A stretch of 64,000 bases of DNA, taken from Pseudevernia furfuracea. Taxonomy: Eukaryota; Ascomycota; Lecanoromycetes; Lecanorales; Parmeliaceae. Below the pieces are notes generated by a model, which was given only the letters and a program-made list of their open reading frames with translations, was not told the DNA's origin and did no database searches. A program made the translations under genes and the position numbers. Numbering within the stretch: position 1 is the first letter of the stretch; every line of letters starts with the position of its first letter. Shown here piece after piece: positions 53,976 through 64,000 of the stretch. Location of the stretch: positions 186,001 to 250,000 of the forward strand of contig JAIUPT010000034.1 of assembly GCA_022315425.1 (NCBI GenBank). Direction: 5' to 3'.

Positions 53976-56556
53976 TTTCTCATTGATTAGCTACTCTTGA
54001 ATGGGACTCGTAGACGCCACGGTACAGCTTTGCTCCATGGCTCGAACAGGAACGAAAGAAAACAGCAGTAATAGCGAGAGGGCGACTGAACATTGGACTT
54101 AATGCTGCTTGATAGCTTCAAAAACCGGAAACCCGCAGGACAGTCAGCGACTTGCGGTTCAACAGATGTACCGTCACAAAACGAACCGCTTCTTTCATGT
54201 AGGATCCAGAGCAGCAGATACAGGAAGGCTTTGGTCTTCCACAGCCATATGCTGGAGATCAATGAAGACCCAGAGCAGCTTCATTGTCGCTATGAGATGC
54301 GCGACATGCTCGTGGCTGTGGTGTACAGAACATCGAAAAGCCGAGCGTCAACAATCTTAAATGCTACCTTAGTCCTCTGTGCGTCTTGGCAAGACAAGCC
54401 TGAGAAATGTACTTAGGGTTAGGGCCACCCTCACCCACTGGGAACTAGCGCGCCGGCCGCTTTAGCGGGTGAGCTGGGTAAGCCTATTAATCCTCTACCC
54501 TACCATACTCTTCTATTCCACCGTTCTACAATGAATGCTCTCTTATCCTGCAATATCCTTCTATTTCGCGACAATCCCATACTCACATACTTTACGGTTG
54601 TTGACCACGTTAAAAAAACAATCCCACCACAGCCGGAAGCCTCGCAGGGTGCCAACAACATGAATATGAAGGCCACAACAAAACCGTGACCAAACTCAGC
54701 GACAGTCGCCAATGCGACGCTTATGAGGCTGAGAAATTGAGTAGAGCATGACACAGAGCGCGTCGGCGCTGTCTCACATACTTGTAGCATCTCGGCAGGA
54801 GTATTCGCTCACGAAGTAAACTAGCTTTTCGACATAGGAAAGGACGCCGTCAGTGCTCCAGTAACCATTGTTGCGCTTATTGACATGTTATCAAAAGTTT
54901 TATCTCTTTGCTCGGCGCACTACGTGCTCCGCGTATTATGCCCAAGTCAAGAGTGCTAAAATGACACTGTTCGATTTTGTTGGAGGTCAAGACCCTCATC
55001 AATCGTCTTCAAAGCTTAGACAAGCTTACAAACCACCTGAAAGCAATTCCTGTCTCTTCAAATAGTTGTCCAGGGATCTAGCGTTTGTTCCTGCATGTAC
55101 ACGTCATGCCACTCCATCGACGGGTGCCATTGAGCCCAACAAATGCTTGCCCATCCAAGACCTCGTGGACATAGAAATCCTTACAAGCTCGATTTTGGAG
55201 CTTTCTGTCACCAGAGCAACTATTCACCAAACGTAGGGCACCTTTGGCCGCCAGCGAGTATACATGTAGATTGCATCGCAACAGTAAACGTAAATAAATC
55301 TTCGTGTTTCGCCGCTGGAATCACACTCCAACAACCCAACAAGCACACCCCGTCTGTCCGCCCTCTGACTTTGATAGTACATATGATGTAGCCGCCAGAT
55401 TCGGTTGTTTGACGACGCAAGCAATGCTAATTCACGTTGTGCGAGTGAAAACCCGGACGGTCGTTCTGCGTCCTTCTGAGCTCTTTGACAAGTAGGGCTT
55501 GGATATATATTACCCTCGGGTGAGAAGGCTGATACATCAAGGAGATTAACTAGGAAAAGGGTCTTCATCAAGGAATTTTGTGTAAAGACACAGTAGGATG
55601 GGATTTTGGCCAGATTAGAGAACGTGAACATATCTGCCGAAGATCCATCAACATTCTGTGCCGTGTTACGTCTTGAAGTGGTCTAACAGTCTGTTATCGA
55701 ATACAAAGGTTTAGCTTAGTATGCGATGATCTTATCAAGACCTCAACAAAGTAGTGAAAGCAGCTTACCATGGTACCTTCCAGTTTTCTTTCGTAGGCTT
55801 AGAAGTGACGAGTCTTATCAGCGCATAGTAACACTGATCTCTTTGCCCTTCCCACATATCGAGAGAGGAATCTGAAGCTCTGATTGAAAAAACTTGTTCA
55901 CCAAGGCCAGCTAGCTATCTAAGCCGGAAGCCGCTGCGGAGGACGCAACGTCAATCTTACTGGTTCCCGTGATGGTGTTACTCATCTAAATTCCCATCAG
56001 CCCACAGGATTCACATGAACTACGAAAAGCCTTCTATCACACACTCTTTACCCTGCATCGCGTGCGAACAAGCCTAAGTCTGAAGAATTATCTGCCGAGA
56101 CTCCATATAACGACTCGTCGCAGATACAATTTCCTTCATCCGTTGATATTCATTTAGACCCACGTTCTGCAAGCCCTAATCAACGTTGAACAAGCAATAC
56201 CGCTGCTGGAAAAGAAGCCCCTTTGCTTCATTGCAAACGAGCGTGCGGTCTCCTCACTCTCAGTGTCAATCCTCTTCAAAGTCTCGGTAAACATCGAGAT
56301 CTTGAACTTGGGGCTGGGTGTGGATTTGGGAGAGCGATTGTGATGGATGCGCTGGCGGTTTGAAGGAGGGGAAGAGAAAAGGGCAGGGCGTACATCTGAG
56401 CCCCAAAGGACGTCTCCTCCATAATACCTCCAGCATACTATACCGTCACGTACCGTCTGCCTGCGCCTTTGCTGTTCTGTGCTGTGCTAATTTTGATACA
56501 TTGAGTCTTTCTTGTTAAGCTAACTCAGATAGAGATCATAGTTGAATGTCACACAC
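53976..56556. other. Gene-poor spacer
   Basis: About 2.6 kb without a supportable gene. It contains two telomere-like TTAGGG units at 54413-54424. The right end is the 3' flank of the amidohydrolase. Confidence 0.5.
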
Positions 56557-57813
56557 CTACCGTACCCCTAGAAACGTTAGAGCTGCTAGGCTGAAAGAAT
56601 CAACAGCAGTCTCCAGCGTCGGTTGAATTGCCGGACAAAATCTCGCAGTATGAGGCCCAGGAATTTGCGCGGTTCTGCCTTTGTTTTCCGCCTCTGTCCA
56701 TTCCTCTGCACCCACACATCCAAAATTTCAAAATAGATACGGAGCGCCGCACGCCGTGGCCAGATTCGAAAAATCCTCACTCGCGCCCTTCGGCTCTCCT
56801 TTGCAAAGATTCTCTTGAAAATATGCCTGGAAGGCTTGATTCAAGATCTCATAGGGCGCCGGGTCGTTAAAGGTCACCGGGGCATGCATGATGGTTTTGA
56901 GGGTCGGCTTTTCCGTGGCCCCGGATGTTTGGCACTCCAAACGGACAACGCGCTCGATGCCGTCAAGCAGTTTATGCTGCACTTGCGGCGAGTAAGCACG
57001 GGCTGTGAGCTTCAAGTCCACACAGTCAGGAATAATATTGGCAGCAACACCACCGTGGATGCTGCCGCATGAGATGACTGCCAGCTCACCAGGTCGCACT
57101 TCTCTACTTACGATGGTCTGCAGGCGCGTGACGATATGGCTCGCTGTGACAATGGGGTCGATGCAAAGATCAGGTCTGGCTCCATGGCCACCTTTGCCAA
57201 AGATGCGGATCTCGAACGAGTCCACTGCGGCGAGGATAGGACCTGCGCGAAGGGCAACCATTCCAGCCTTAAGCGTCTGAATATGCTGCCCGAGAACTAT
57301 GTCTGGAATCGGTACTTGGTGCCTTGTGTACAACCCGTCGTCGACCATCGCTTGCGCTCCGCAGGCGGTCTCCTCGTTAGGCTGGAACAGGCAGATCAGA
57401 GTACCTGTCCACAGAGGCCTGGCGGCGTGAAGGAGCGTTGTGGTCGCTAGCAATGTTGCTGTATGCATGTCATGCCCGCAAGCGTGCATCACTGGAACGT
57501 CCTTGCCCTCGGCATTCCGAGTCGTCTTCGTGCTAGCGTAGTCCGAACCTGTGCTTTCGAGGATAGGGAGAGCGTCCATGTCGGCGCGAAGGAGGACTGT
57601 CTTTCCGGTCCCGTTCTTGAGAATACCCACTACGCCCTCTCCGCCAATTTTTGGACGTACGTCGAAGTTCAGGCTTTCGAGATGCTTGGTTACAATTGAG
57701 GCTGTGCGAGCCTCTTGCAAGGAAAGATCGGGGTGCTGATGCAGATCTCGGTAGATGTGTTCATACTTTCCTAGGCTGGGACGGTATTTCTCAATGATCC
57801 CTTTGGCGCTCAT
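56557..57813 (-). pseudogene. M20D amidohydrolase (aminoacylase / IAA-amino-acid hydrolase-like) with a premature TGA
   Basis: The frame from 57813 reads MSAKGIIEKYRPSLGKY and covers an M20 peptidase-fold protein. HACGHDMHTATLL carries metal ligands, NEETACGAQAM the catalytic Glu region, GKGGHGARPDL the dimerisation-domain start and GASEDFSNLA the late metal site. A TGA at 56730-56728 follows GAPYLF where the family has Trp. The same frame then continues for 56 codons with NFGCVGAEEW, HTARFCPAIQPTLET and a proper end LAALTFLGVR before TAG at 56559-56557. One nonsense change would shorten the protein from about 418 to 361 residues. Recent inactivation, readthrough or a base error are all possible. 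Relatives hydrolyse N-acyl amino acids in a metal-dependent reaction. Confidence 0.82.
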
Positions 57814-58092
57814 GTTGATGGATGCAGACTCGACTACACGGGCGTGATCAGTATTCCGCTAGTACGTGATATAAGACCAGACGTACTTCTAGAAATGATC
57901 AGAGTGAAAGAGGACCACAATTTGCTAATAGATTGTTGAAGAGTTCTTATCAAAGATACAACAGTACTTCAACTCAGCTCCGGACAGTCACCCACCCACA
58001 GTCACCCTGACTAATCATGCCGAGGTACCTGAATTCTGGTGTACCTTACCAGGCTACACAGCGCAGTAGCCAGATGTCGAAAAAAACTAAAG
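57814..58092. other. Short spacer
   Basis: This holds the 5' flank of the amidohydrolase and a TACCTTACC motif near 58040. No gene is seen. Confidence 0.5.
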
Positions 58093-58095
58093 TCC

Positions 58096-58308
58096 AGTCA
58101 CAAGGGTGGCATGGCCGCCATTGGTTTGAGTCGTGAAAGCGTTGAACAGTACCTCCTGCCCGGGGTCATTATCGGCTGCGAGAAGTCGCCCGCAAGTGTC
58201 ACGCTGACAGGATATTCAACTGTTATAGAGAAGGTTATGGAAGCGATCCGCTCTGCGTATCCCGGTGTCCTTGTCAGGGTTCTCCACGTTGAGTGTGCAT
58301 ACTGTTGA
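58096..58308 (+). pseudogene. Polyketide synthase acyltransferase-domain fragment
   Basis: About 70 codons match the middle of the AT domain of fungal highly reducing PKS. Motifs are SHKGGMAAIGLS, EQYLLPGVIIGCE, SPASVTLTG and VLVRVLHVECAYC. In intact enzymes CENSP...GD and ECAYHSHHM are expected; here CEKSP and GYS replace the first and a TGA cuts the second after ECAYC. The active-site GHSLGE block and all other PKS domains are absent from the window. It is an isolated relic. Confidence 0.75.
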
Positions 58309-58588
58309 GAATATTGATGACGGATAGTTTGCTGCTACGTGAAACCTCTGACTAAGGTATATAGTATATAAGCGATAGGGCTGAGGAGTGCAAATTCCAA
58401 TACATACCTTACCACTTCTGGAGTATTGCTCTTAGTAAGCAGATCATACTAGGCAGGGATCTTTCCCTAAGGTACCTTACCTTACTACAATAGGTCCCCC
58501 CTAGGGAGTTTTCTGTCTTCTTGGCATAGAAGTCTTGACGGCACTCTTTCAATTTCAATTCTTCAGGGCACTTGAGAATGGGAACGAT
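58309..58588. promoter_or_regulatory. Promoter of MRS6 with a TACCTTACC motif
   Basis: CTAAGGTACCTTACCTTAC lies at about 58469-58487, roughly 100 bp before the start codon. A TATATAAG sequence occurs near 58365. Confidence 0.5.
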
Positions 58589-60580
58589 ATGGAGTCGCTC
58601 TCTGATACTGTCTGGGATGTGGTTCTGTCGGGTACTGGGCTACCACAGTCTCTTTTAGCATTGTTAGCCTCCTGGGGTGTGCGGCAGAAAGAGCGATTTG
58701 TCTGACTGACCTAGGTGAAGGGCATTATCCCGGTCCGGCAAAAAGGTGCTACATATCGACAAAAATGACTACTATGGAGGCGCGGAGGCTGCTCTGAGTC
58801 TACAAGAGGTGGAATCATGGGCCGATACGGCTGACGAAGGTAGGATCCACGCCTGTCTGTCTTGGCTGTCGCTGAAGGTCAAACAGGTTCGCCCTTCAGG
58901 TATGCTACGATTAGAAATTTGGTGGGAGAAAGGAACCCAGAAACGGAAGCAAACAGCTCTGCGAAATTGGGCTTCTCCAGGGCATACAGCCTCTCGCTAT
59001 CGCCACAGCTAATCTATACTCGCTCGAACCTACTTCCTGCCCTCGTCTCCTCGAAGGTCTATCGCCAACTTGAATTCCTTGCTGTTGGGAGCTGGTGGAT
59101 ATACGAGCATGCAAATGCTCACCAAGATGCACAAGAAGAAGAGGCTGGAAGATCAGAAGCCACATCGTTCCCTGGGAGCCTGAAAAGGATTCCAGGCGGG
59201 CGCGAGGATGTCTTTGCGGACAAGAGCATTGATCTGCGGTCCACCAGATCACTTATGAAGTTCCTCAAGCTCGCTACAGATACGGAAGCACACGCCTCTA
59301 TACTGGAAGCTTGGGGCTCAAAGCCATTTCCAGATTTCCTAGAATCCAACCTCAGCATCCCACCACGACTGCAAGCTCCTCTAGTCGCCTTGACGACGTC
59401 TCCACATCCTCCTGCCAAAACACTCACATCCTACGCTCTTCCACGCATTCACCGCCACCTCACCTCGGTGGGCATGTTTGGTCCGGGCTTCGGCTCGGTG
59501 ATACCTAAATGGGGCGGGCTCGCAGAGATCGCACAGGTAGCTTGCAGGGCCGGTGCAGTCGGCGGTGGTGTCTATGTACTCAAGAAGGGCTTCAAGACGG
59601 ACGAGACTCCAGATCAGCACGCCCTAGGGACAAGGGGCACTCGATTGGATGGAATTACTCAAGTATCCACCGTCCGTCTTGAAGGTGGCGAGGAGATCAA
59701 GGCCCACTGGATCGTCGGCTCAGATTGGGACTTGCCGTCAAATCTCGAAGCTGCCACTGGTGAAGAGGCTGTTCTCGACTATGTCTCTCGGAGCATCACC
59801 ATCGTATCTTCGCCACTCTCGCAGATGTTCCCTCCTCCGGCTGAGGGCGCGCCTCCGCCTGCTGGTGCCGTCGTTGTTTTTCCTACCGGAAGTCTTGAGC
59901 TTGATTTCGACAGTGATAAGCCTCAAATACTCGGGGTTGATCATCCACCGGTCTATCTCGTGATCCATTCGAGTGACACAGGGGAGTGTCCAGCTGGCCA
60001 GTGTGAGTCTTCTTCTCTATCCCAGCCCAGAAGCCGTGTTACAGGATGACCAAAACTTATGAATACTTATCTACATTGTCTGCAACTCCATTGAAGATAC
60101 CATACCTCTGACAGTCTGAACCAACACGTTTTCTTCTGATTCCTTCTTTGACACGTTTAGCAAAGCACCCGGCTAACTCAAAGCTCCATACGCTTAGCTG
60201 TCATCTACGCCCATACCACTCACACTGTCTCTTACACCGCCACCCACTCCCTCCTTCAGAGCGCCATCGAAAATTTCGCTGCCAGTATCGGTGAATCGCC
60301 TAACCCCCAGATCCTATGGCACCTCCACTATGACCAGAAGCACACCCGTCTTGCCACAGTCGATGACTACGAAATCAACATCAAGTGCGCCAACATTCCT
60401 AACCCCCATGTTCTGAAACTTCCAGATGTGGACCCGGGGCTGGTACTGGAGGATGATGTGTTGAGGCATGTGAGGGCTGCTTGGCGAAGGATTGTGGGTG
60501 AAGATGAAGGGTTCATGGTCTTTGGGGAGAGAGAAGGCGTGGCGGAGGAAGGAGATGACGATGGTGAAGGGGAACTGTAA
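58589..60580 (+). CDS. MRS6: Rab escort protein / Rab geranylgeranyltransferase component A, four exons
   Basis: Exons 58589-58662, 58721-58839, 58887-60002 and 60198-60580 give 563 aa. The GDI-type start MESLSDTVWDVVLSGTGLPQSLL joins through a 58-bp intron to ALALSRSGKKVLHIDKNDYYGG, the family signature. Further blocks are SLSLSPQLIYTRSNLLPALV, RSLMKFLKLA, YALPRIHRHL and GAVGGGVYVLKKGF. The last exon continues SVIYAHTTHTVSYTATHSLL and ends in an acidic tail. The protein presents newly made Rab GTPases to the prenyl transferase so that they can be attached to membranes. The third intron (195 bp) is longer than the others, and its acceptor was placed by frame. The neighbouring PKS relic is unrelated. 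Confidence 0.92.
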
Positions 60581-60877
60581 GATTATAATGCCAATGACGT
60601 GCACAGCTATGAGAGGGGGAAGGGAGAGGGTGATGGGGAACTGTAAGGGTACCTTTACTTTGCCCATCGCTATGCACAAATTTCAAAGGCTGTATGTAAC
60701 CACTTCAGGACCATCATCGCGGAATCACATAAAACCAGTCAGTCATAGCAGGATTTGGGAACAAAAGCTTCAATGGTATCGAGTCTGGCTGCATAGCAGC
60801 CTCAACAACATAGCACCACCATAGAACCTCGCCATGCATCTCAAATAAACCCCCCTACCTCATCGCATCATGAACCA

Positions 60878-61486
60878 CTAGCTATGCGGCCTTCCCCCCC
60901 CCCCCCCCCCCCCCTGCAGCCCTCGATCCTCCAACTCCCCAACCTGTTCCTCCTCCTCGATATCGGTGACATCTAACGCCAGCACGAGTCAGCAAAAAAA
61001 TACCCGTCTCATGAGCTGGAATGAAAAAAGCTTCTTACCGTCATTCCTCGTCATCGACACCGACACGAGGCCCCTTCCCCGTCCCCGCCCGCCTGCTCTG
61101 AACGCGTTGGGGCGTCTGCGGCGGTAAAGGTTAGCTGTTGGCTCGTTGGTTGTTTTCATGTGAAAAGAGGGGGGGGCTACTTACCACTACCATCCACCTT
61201 CATTCCGAAGGGGACTACTTTGCCCCGACGTCTCCGAGCCGCTGCACCGGTGCGGAGGGTCAGCGCTTGCGCTGCTGCTCTGGCTTCGAGCTGGTTTGGT
61301 GGTTAGCCAATGGTCGGAGGAGAGTTGAAGGGGAGGGCTGCAGACCGTGGAAAGGGTGGGTTCTGAAGGTTGGGGCTCGCGAGGTGCCTCTTCGGCCGGC
61401 ATGGCGGGTTCAGGCTCAGGTGCCTGAGGCAGAGTTTGACGAAGGCGGAGGATGCGGCGCCAGAAGCGCCGCAGTTTTGTAAACAT
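60878..61486 (-). CDS. Hypothetical small basic/acidic protein, four exons
   Basis: Exons 61486-61346, 61290-61185, 61092-61039 and 60972-60878 give 131 aa. The start is MFTKLRRFWRRILRLRQ, followed by a Pro/Glu-rich part. Exon 2 encodes LEARAAAQALTLRTGAAARRRRGK, exon 3 GRGRGRGLVSVSM and exon 4 DVTDIEEEEQVGELEDRGLQ, then a glycine run. Introns 1 and 3 have good CTAAC/CTGAC branch sites. Intron 2 could instead end 21 bp earlier, giving a stop in exon 3. The Gly run comes from a 21-base homopolymer at 60894-60914, so the last codons depend on its exact length. No family is recognised; an RNA-binding nuclear protein is conceivable from the RG repeats only. Confidence 0.45.
60894..60914. repeat. 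Poly-C homopolymer, 21 bases
   Basis: An uninterrupted C run. On the minus strand it would lie in the last exon of the hypothetical gene, where its length sets the reading frame. Confidence 0.9.
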
Positions 61487-61891
61487 TTTGGCGGTTGTGA
61501 GAGTGGATGTGGTGGATACGCGTGTGGTGAGGGTGTGGGTTGGATAGGAATCATATGGTGGTTGGTGATGGATTTTTGAGAAGGTGTTGTATTTTAGATT
61601 GTGATGATGAAAGGAAATGAAAGTGTGTCCTATCCTCATCGAGTTCAAGCCGCACCGCGGCTTGACTGAAATGTTATAGTAGTGAAAGGAAATGATAGTG
61701 TGTCCTACCTGGATCGAGGTCAAGCCGCAGTGCGACTTAACTCTTGCAGCTTAGAAGACACGCCGGCACCACAATGCACCTGAACCTTCTGGTATCCCTG
61801 AGGTCACTCAGGGGGACTGTCAATTGGCAAAGCCAAGACACATTTAGGGATAGGGCAATGTTGTTCTGATCTGTGCAGTATTTTTATATAT
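61487..61891. repeat. Spacer with two 46-bp direct repeats, each containing a palindrome
   Basis: GAAAGGAAATGAAAGTGTGTCC and GAAAGGAAATGATAGTGTGTCC begin about 74 bp apart near 61611 and 61685, each continuing to CAAGCCGCA. The left copy includes the palindrome TCAAGCCGC-ACC-GCGGCTTGA. It is the 5' flank of the small hypothetical gene and the 3' flank of the cupin gene. Confidence 0.75.
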
Positions 61892-62641
61892 TCAATACTT
61901 TCCACTCGTATTGACAAGGCCGTTCTTCTCGTTCTCTGCTTTTGGTTTCCTGCTCCAGTCTGGTGCCTCGTCTTTCCCGTTCTCCTCTTCCTCATCGCCC
62001 TCTTCTTTGGTTTTGTGCACGGATTGGGGGTTGTGTTCCGCGGGGGAATAGATTGTATAGAGGATCTGCGGGTGATGATATCAACTTGTGTCTTTCTTTT
62101 ATCGAAAAGAGGAGGTGCATAGGAAGGAAGAATCCTACCAGTGGTGTAGGGCCAGTATTGACGAACTGATGCTGGGTACCAGCCGGCACTACCATGAGGT
62201 CTCCGGCTTTGACATCCTGGTCTTTACCGGCAATGGTGGCTTTGCCAATCCCTGAGGTGAAGGTCAAGGCTTGGTCGACGGTGTGAACCTAAGAGAAAGG
62301 GCAGTCAGTCCCTGGTTTGCAACGCTGAGGCAATTGAAGCCAGCTTTGAAGAAAGCAGAACAGACCTCATCTCCGATTTCCCCATCAACAGGCACGGTCA
62401 TAAGTACGACCTGCGAGTACAGCCCCGTCCAGAGCACTCTCCGGAACTCACCCGACTTTGACGGCAGAGCCGAGGTCATGCCAGGGAAGTAGACCATCTC
62501 ATGTTTGGGGGGTCCAGAAGGCATCTTGGGGTCTTTGGCGGAGCGGATTGCTGACTGTGAGAAGGCTTTCCTTGCTGGAACTGAGGCGCGTTGTATGGAG
62601 AGAATTGTAGGAATGTTCCGAGGAACAAGAGTCTTGAGCAT
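61892..62641 (-). CDS. Cupin-2 domain protein, possibly mitochondrial, three exons
   Basis: Exons 62641-62366, 62288-62139 and 62065-61892 give 199 aa. The cupin barrel spans VLWTGLYSQVVLMTVPVDGEIGDEVH, GIGKATIAGKDQDVKAGDLMVVPAG and TQHQFVNTGPTPL, then ILYTIYSPAEH. Candidate metal ligands are the His in DEVH and the late TQHQF. A C-terminal tail is acidic (EEGDEEEENGKDE), as in close fungal relatives that hold a KTKEEGDE motif. The N-terminus MLKTLVPRNIPTILSIQRAS has Arg and hydroxyl residues without acids, like a mitochondrial presequence; Met41 (MPSGPPKHEM) could give a cytosolic form. Substrate or function is unknown. Confidence 0.85.
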
Positions 62642-64000
62642 TTTCAATCAGAGGAGAGTGGTTGAGTGAAGGTATAAGGATGATGAAATTGATGCACGGA
62701 GATGACGTCGTCCATGAAGAATGCCTTCTACTGTCACATTCACATCACATCCATCCATCCATCCTTCCACTTCTCTCTTCTTTCAAACTATGCCCTCTTC
62801 CTAAGGCATCAAGTCTGTTTTGACTTCCAATTCAAAGTTGATGGTCTGGAGGAGACTGAGAAGCAGCATGAGAGGTATGAGATGCTCATACTCTAGCGCC
62901 GCGCTTCACCGCTTGGCCATGTTCACCCCACACCCCGTCTATTGATCAACATTATTTAATATACAATGTCCTCAAGCATGACTCTAGTTCACAAAGCTAC
63001 CAAGTATGTCTCATCTCCGTAGACTCTTAATATACAGAGGCGGTATCCAGCATGGCATTTGCTCGACATTTTCGAGTCTTGTCGTTTCAACTCGTGCTTT
63101 GTAATCTGAGGAGTTTGGGCTCCCCTGTCAGGACCAGTACAGAGTCAAGTCATGTAGGTGTATATTGAATAAGACAACTAGATGCAGAACAACTATGTAC
63201 TGAGAGGGAAGGCCATATATGTATGGCGGAGTGAACCTGCCAAGACACGCTAAGCCTAAATGGAAGTGTTAAAGGAAGGTGTGTGTCCAGGGTACGCTCG
63301 TGGTTGTTGTGAATTTCATGACTTGGGTAGCTGCAGTGAATGCAGTAATCTTCATTAATCAGAGCTCTGTGACTCGAGACATACTGTAATACATTCATTC
63401 AACAGCTCCAATCCAATCTGATTTCCCCTGAATGGCAATACTCAACATACGTCGAATAGCTCCAAAGTGAATCAAACTTCTCTTAATAGCAGTAATAAAC
63501 TCGTCCAGTCTTTAAGACCCCAAAATTTTTTGTCCGTTGTACCAAATGTGAGCTTTTCGCCTACCTTTTACTTCAACCATATGCGAACTGATGCTTTACA
63601 GACTCCGCAGCTGAGCTGAGCGTGCCAGTGCCATTCGAAGAGGATTGGTGTATTCACGTTTATCACACGCCATCAGAAACAAGCCGCTATCGCAGATGGA
63701 CCTTCAAGGATCCTTTGCAAAGGAATTTAGGCCAACTCTACGGTCTCGATCCTCCTACCAAAAGTTTTATGTTTGCCTCTTGGGAATATAAATCACACCA
63801 CCTTTGATGCGGCGGGCTTTACTAAAAGACAATAAATAGTAGCCCGTGTACAACTTCGCCATGCTGCGATACTACTTCCTGCGCAGGGCACGTTGCAAAT
63901 GCACAAAATGCTCTATTGGCCGGCCCCCTGCCCCTTGTTCTAGGGGTATATATCTACTGTTGTCGGATCGGGACGGGTTCATATCTACTGAGTCTGGTAG
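62642..64000. other. Right-end spacer with one possible exon (63600-63807, +)
   Basis: A frame reads DSAAELSVPVPFEEDWCIHVYH...YKSHHL and ends at 63807. It is preceded by a good acceptor (ACAG at about 63600) with a GTGAGC donor near 63549. This suggests the last exon of a small gene, but no convincing start is found upstream. Nothing else is seen to the window end. Confidence 0.3.

Noticed and set aside
1..64000. CRISPR array, operon or prophage
   Set aside because: Introns, gene spacing and protein families are those of a fungal nuclear genome; no spaced direct-repeat array is present.

Overview
This window is nuclear DNA from a filamentous ascomycete (Pezizomycotina). Coding regions are interrupted by short introns of about 45-100 bp, most with a GTAWGT-like donor, a CTRAC-type branch site and a YAG acceptor. 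Genes lie singly on both strands with long spacers. The protein families are typical of such fungi: Zn2Cys6 regulator, rhodopsin-domain membrane protein, sedolisin, DUF7702-type membrane protein, 2EXR/F-box-like proteins and Cys-rich secreted proteins. No class is proven; a leotiomycete-like fungus is my guess only.

Layout. 1-6.2 kb: a partial gene end, microsatellites, a six-exon secreted sedolisin protease (minus) and one doubtful ORF. 6.2-7.5 kb: a repeat-rich patch with a truncated Uma2-like fragment, an inverted repeat and an insertion-like block flanked by a 19-bp direct repeat, ending just before a NAA50-like N-acetyltransferase. 9-15 kb: two related 2EXR/F-box-like genes, the first truncated, flanking a five-exon NAD(P)-dependent epimerase. 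15-20.3 kb: signal peptide peptidase, the exosome subunit RRP43 (minus) and a divergent NmrA-like gene. 20.9-25.1 kb: a decayed tRNA, a newly modelled small secreted peptide precursor with two WWCG repeats, and a nine-exon rhodopsin-domain membrane protein. 25-33 kb: a 3-kb gene-poor stretch, a zinc-finger gene grown by internal tandem duplication, a third 2EXR gene and a dead alpha/beta hydrolase. 35-43 kb: a two-module Cys-rich secreted protein, a DUF7702-type membrane protein, a Zn2Cys6 transcription factor and a PPIL1-type cyclophilin. 43.8-50 kb: a GMC oxidoreductase pseudogene and a ferric reductase. 50-64 kb: a small secreted protein, an M20D amidohydrolase with a premature TGA, a polyketide synthase fragment, the Rab escort protein MRS6, a small four-exon hypothetical gene and a cupin.

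How the parts relate. There is no convincing biosynthetic cluster. Housekeeping genes (RRP43, NAA50, cyclophilin, MRS6, signal peptide peptidase) are mixed with secreted or surface proteins (sedolisin, WWCG peptide precursor, two Cys-containing secreted proteins, rhodopsin-domain receptor-like protein, ferric reductase) and with decaying accessory genes (GMC oxidoreductase, alpha/beta hydrolase, PKS fragment, one 2EXR copy, M20D hydrolase). Short TACCTTACCTTA-type motifs recur in several spacers. The most novel item is the WWCG-repeat peptide precursor at 21760-22041, which looks like a Kex2-processed pheromone-like or RiPP-type peptide. All splice junctions were placed by eye from reading frame, splice consensus and family expectation.
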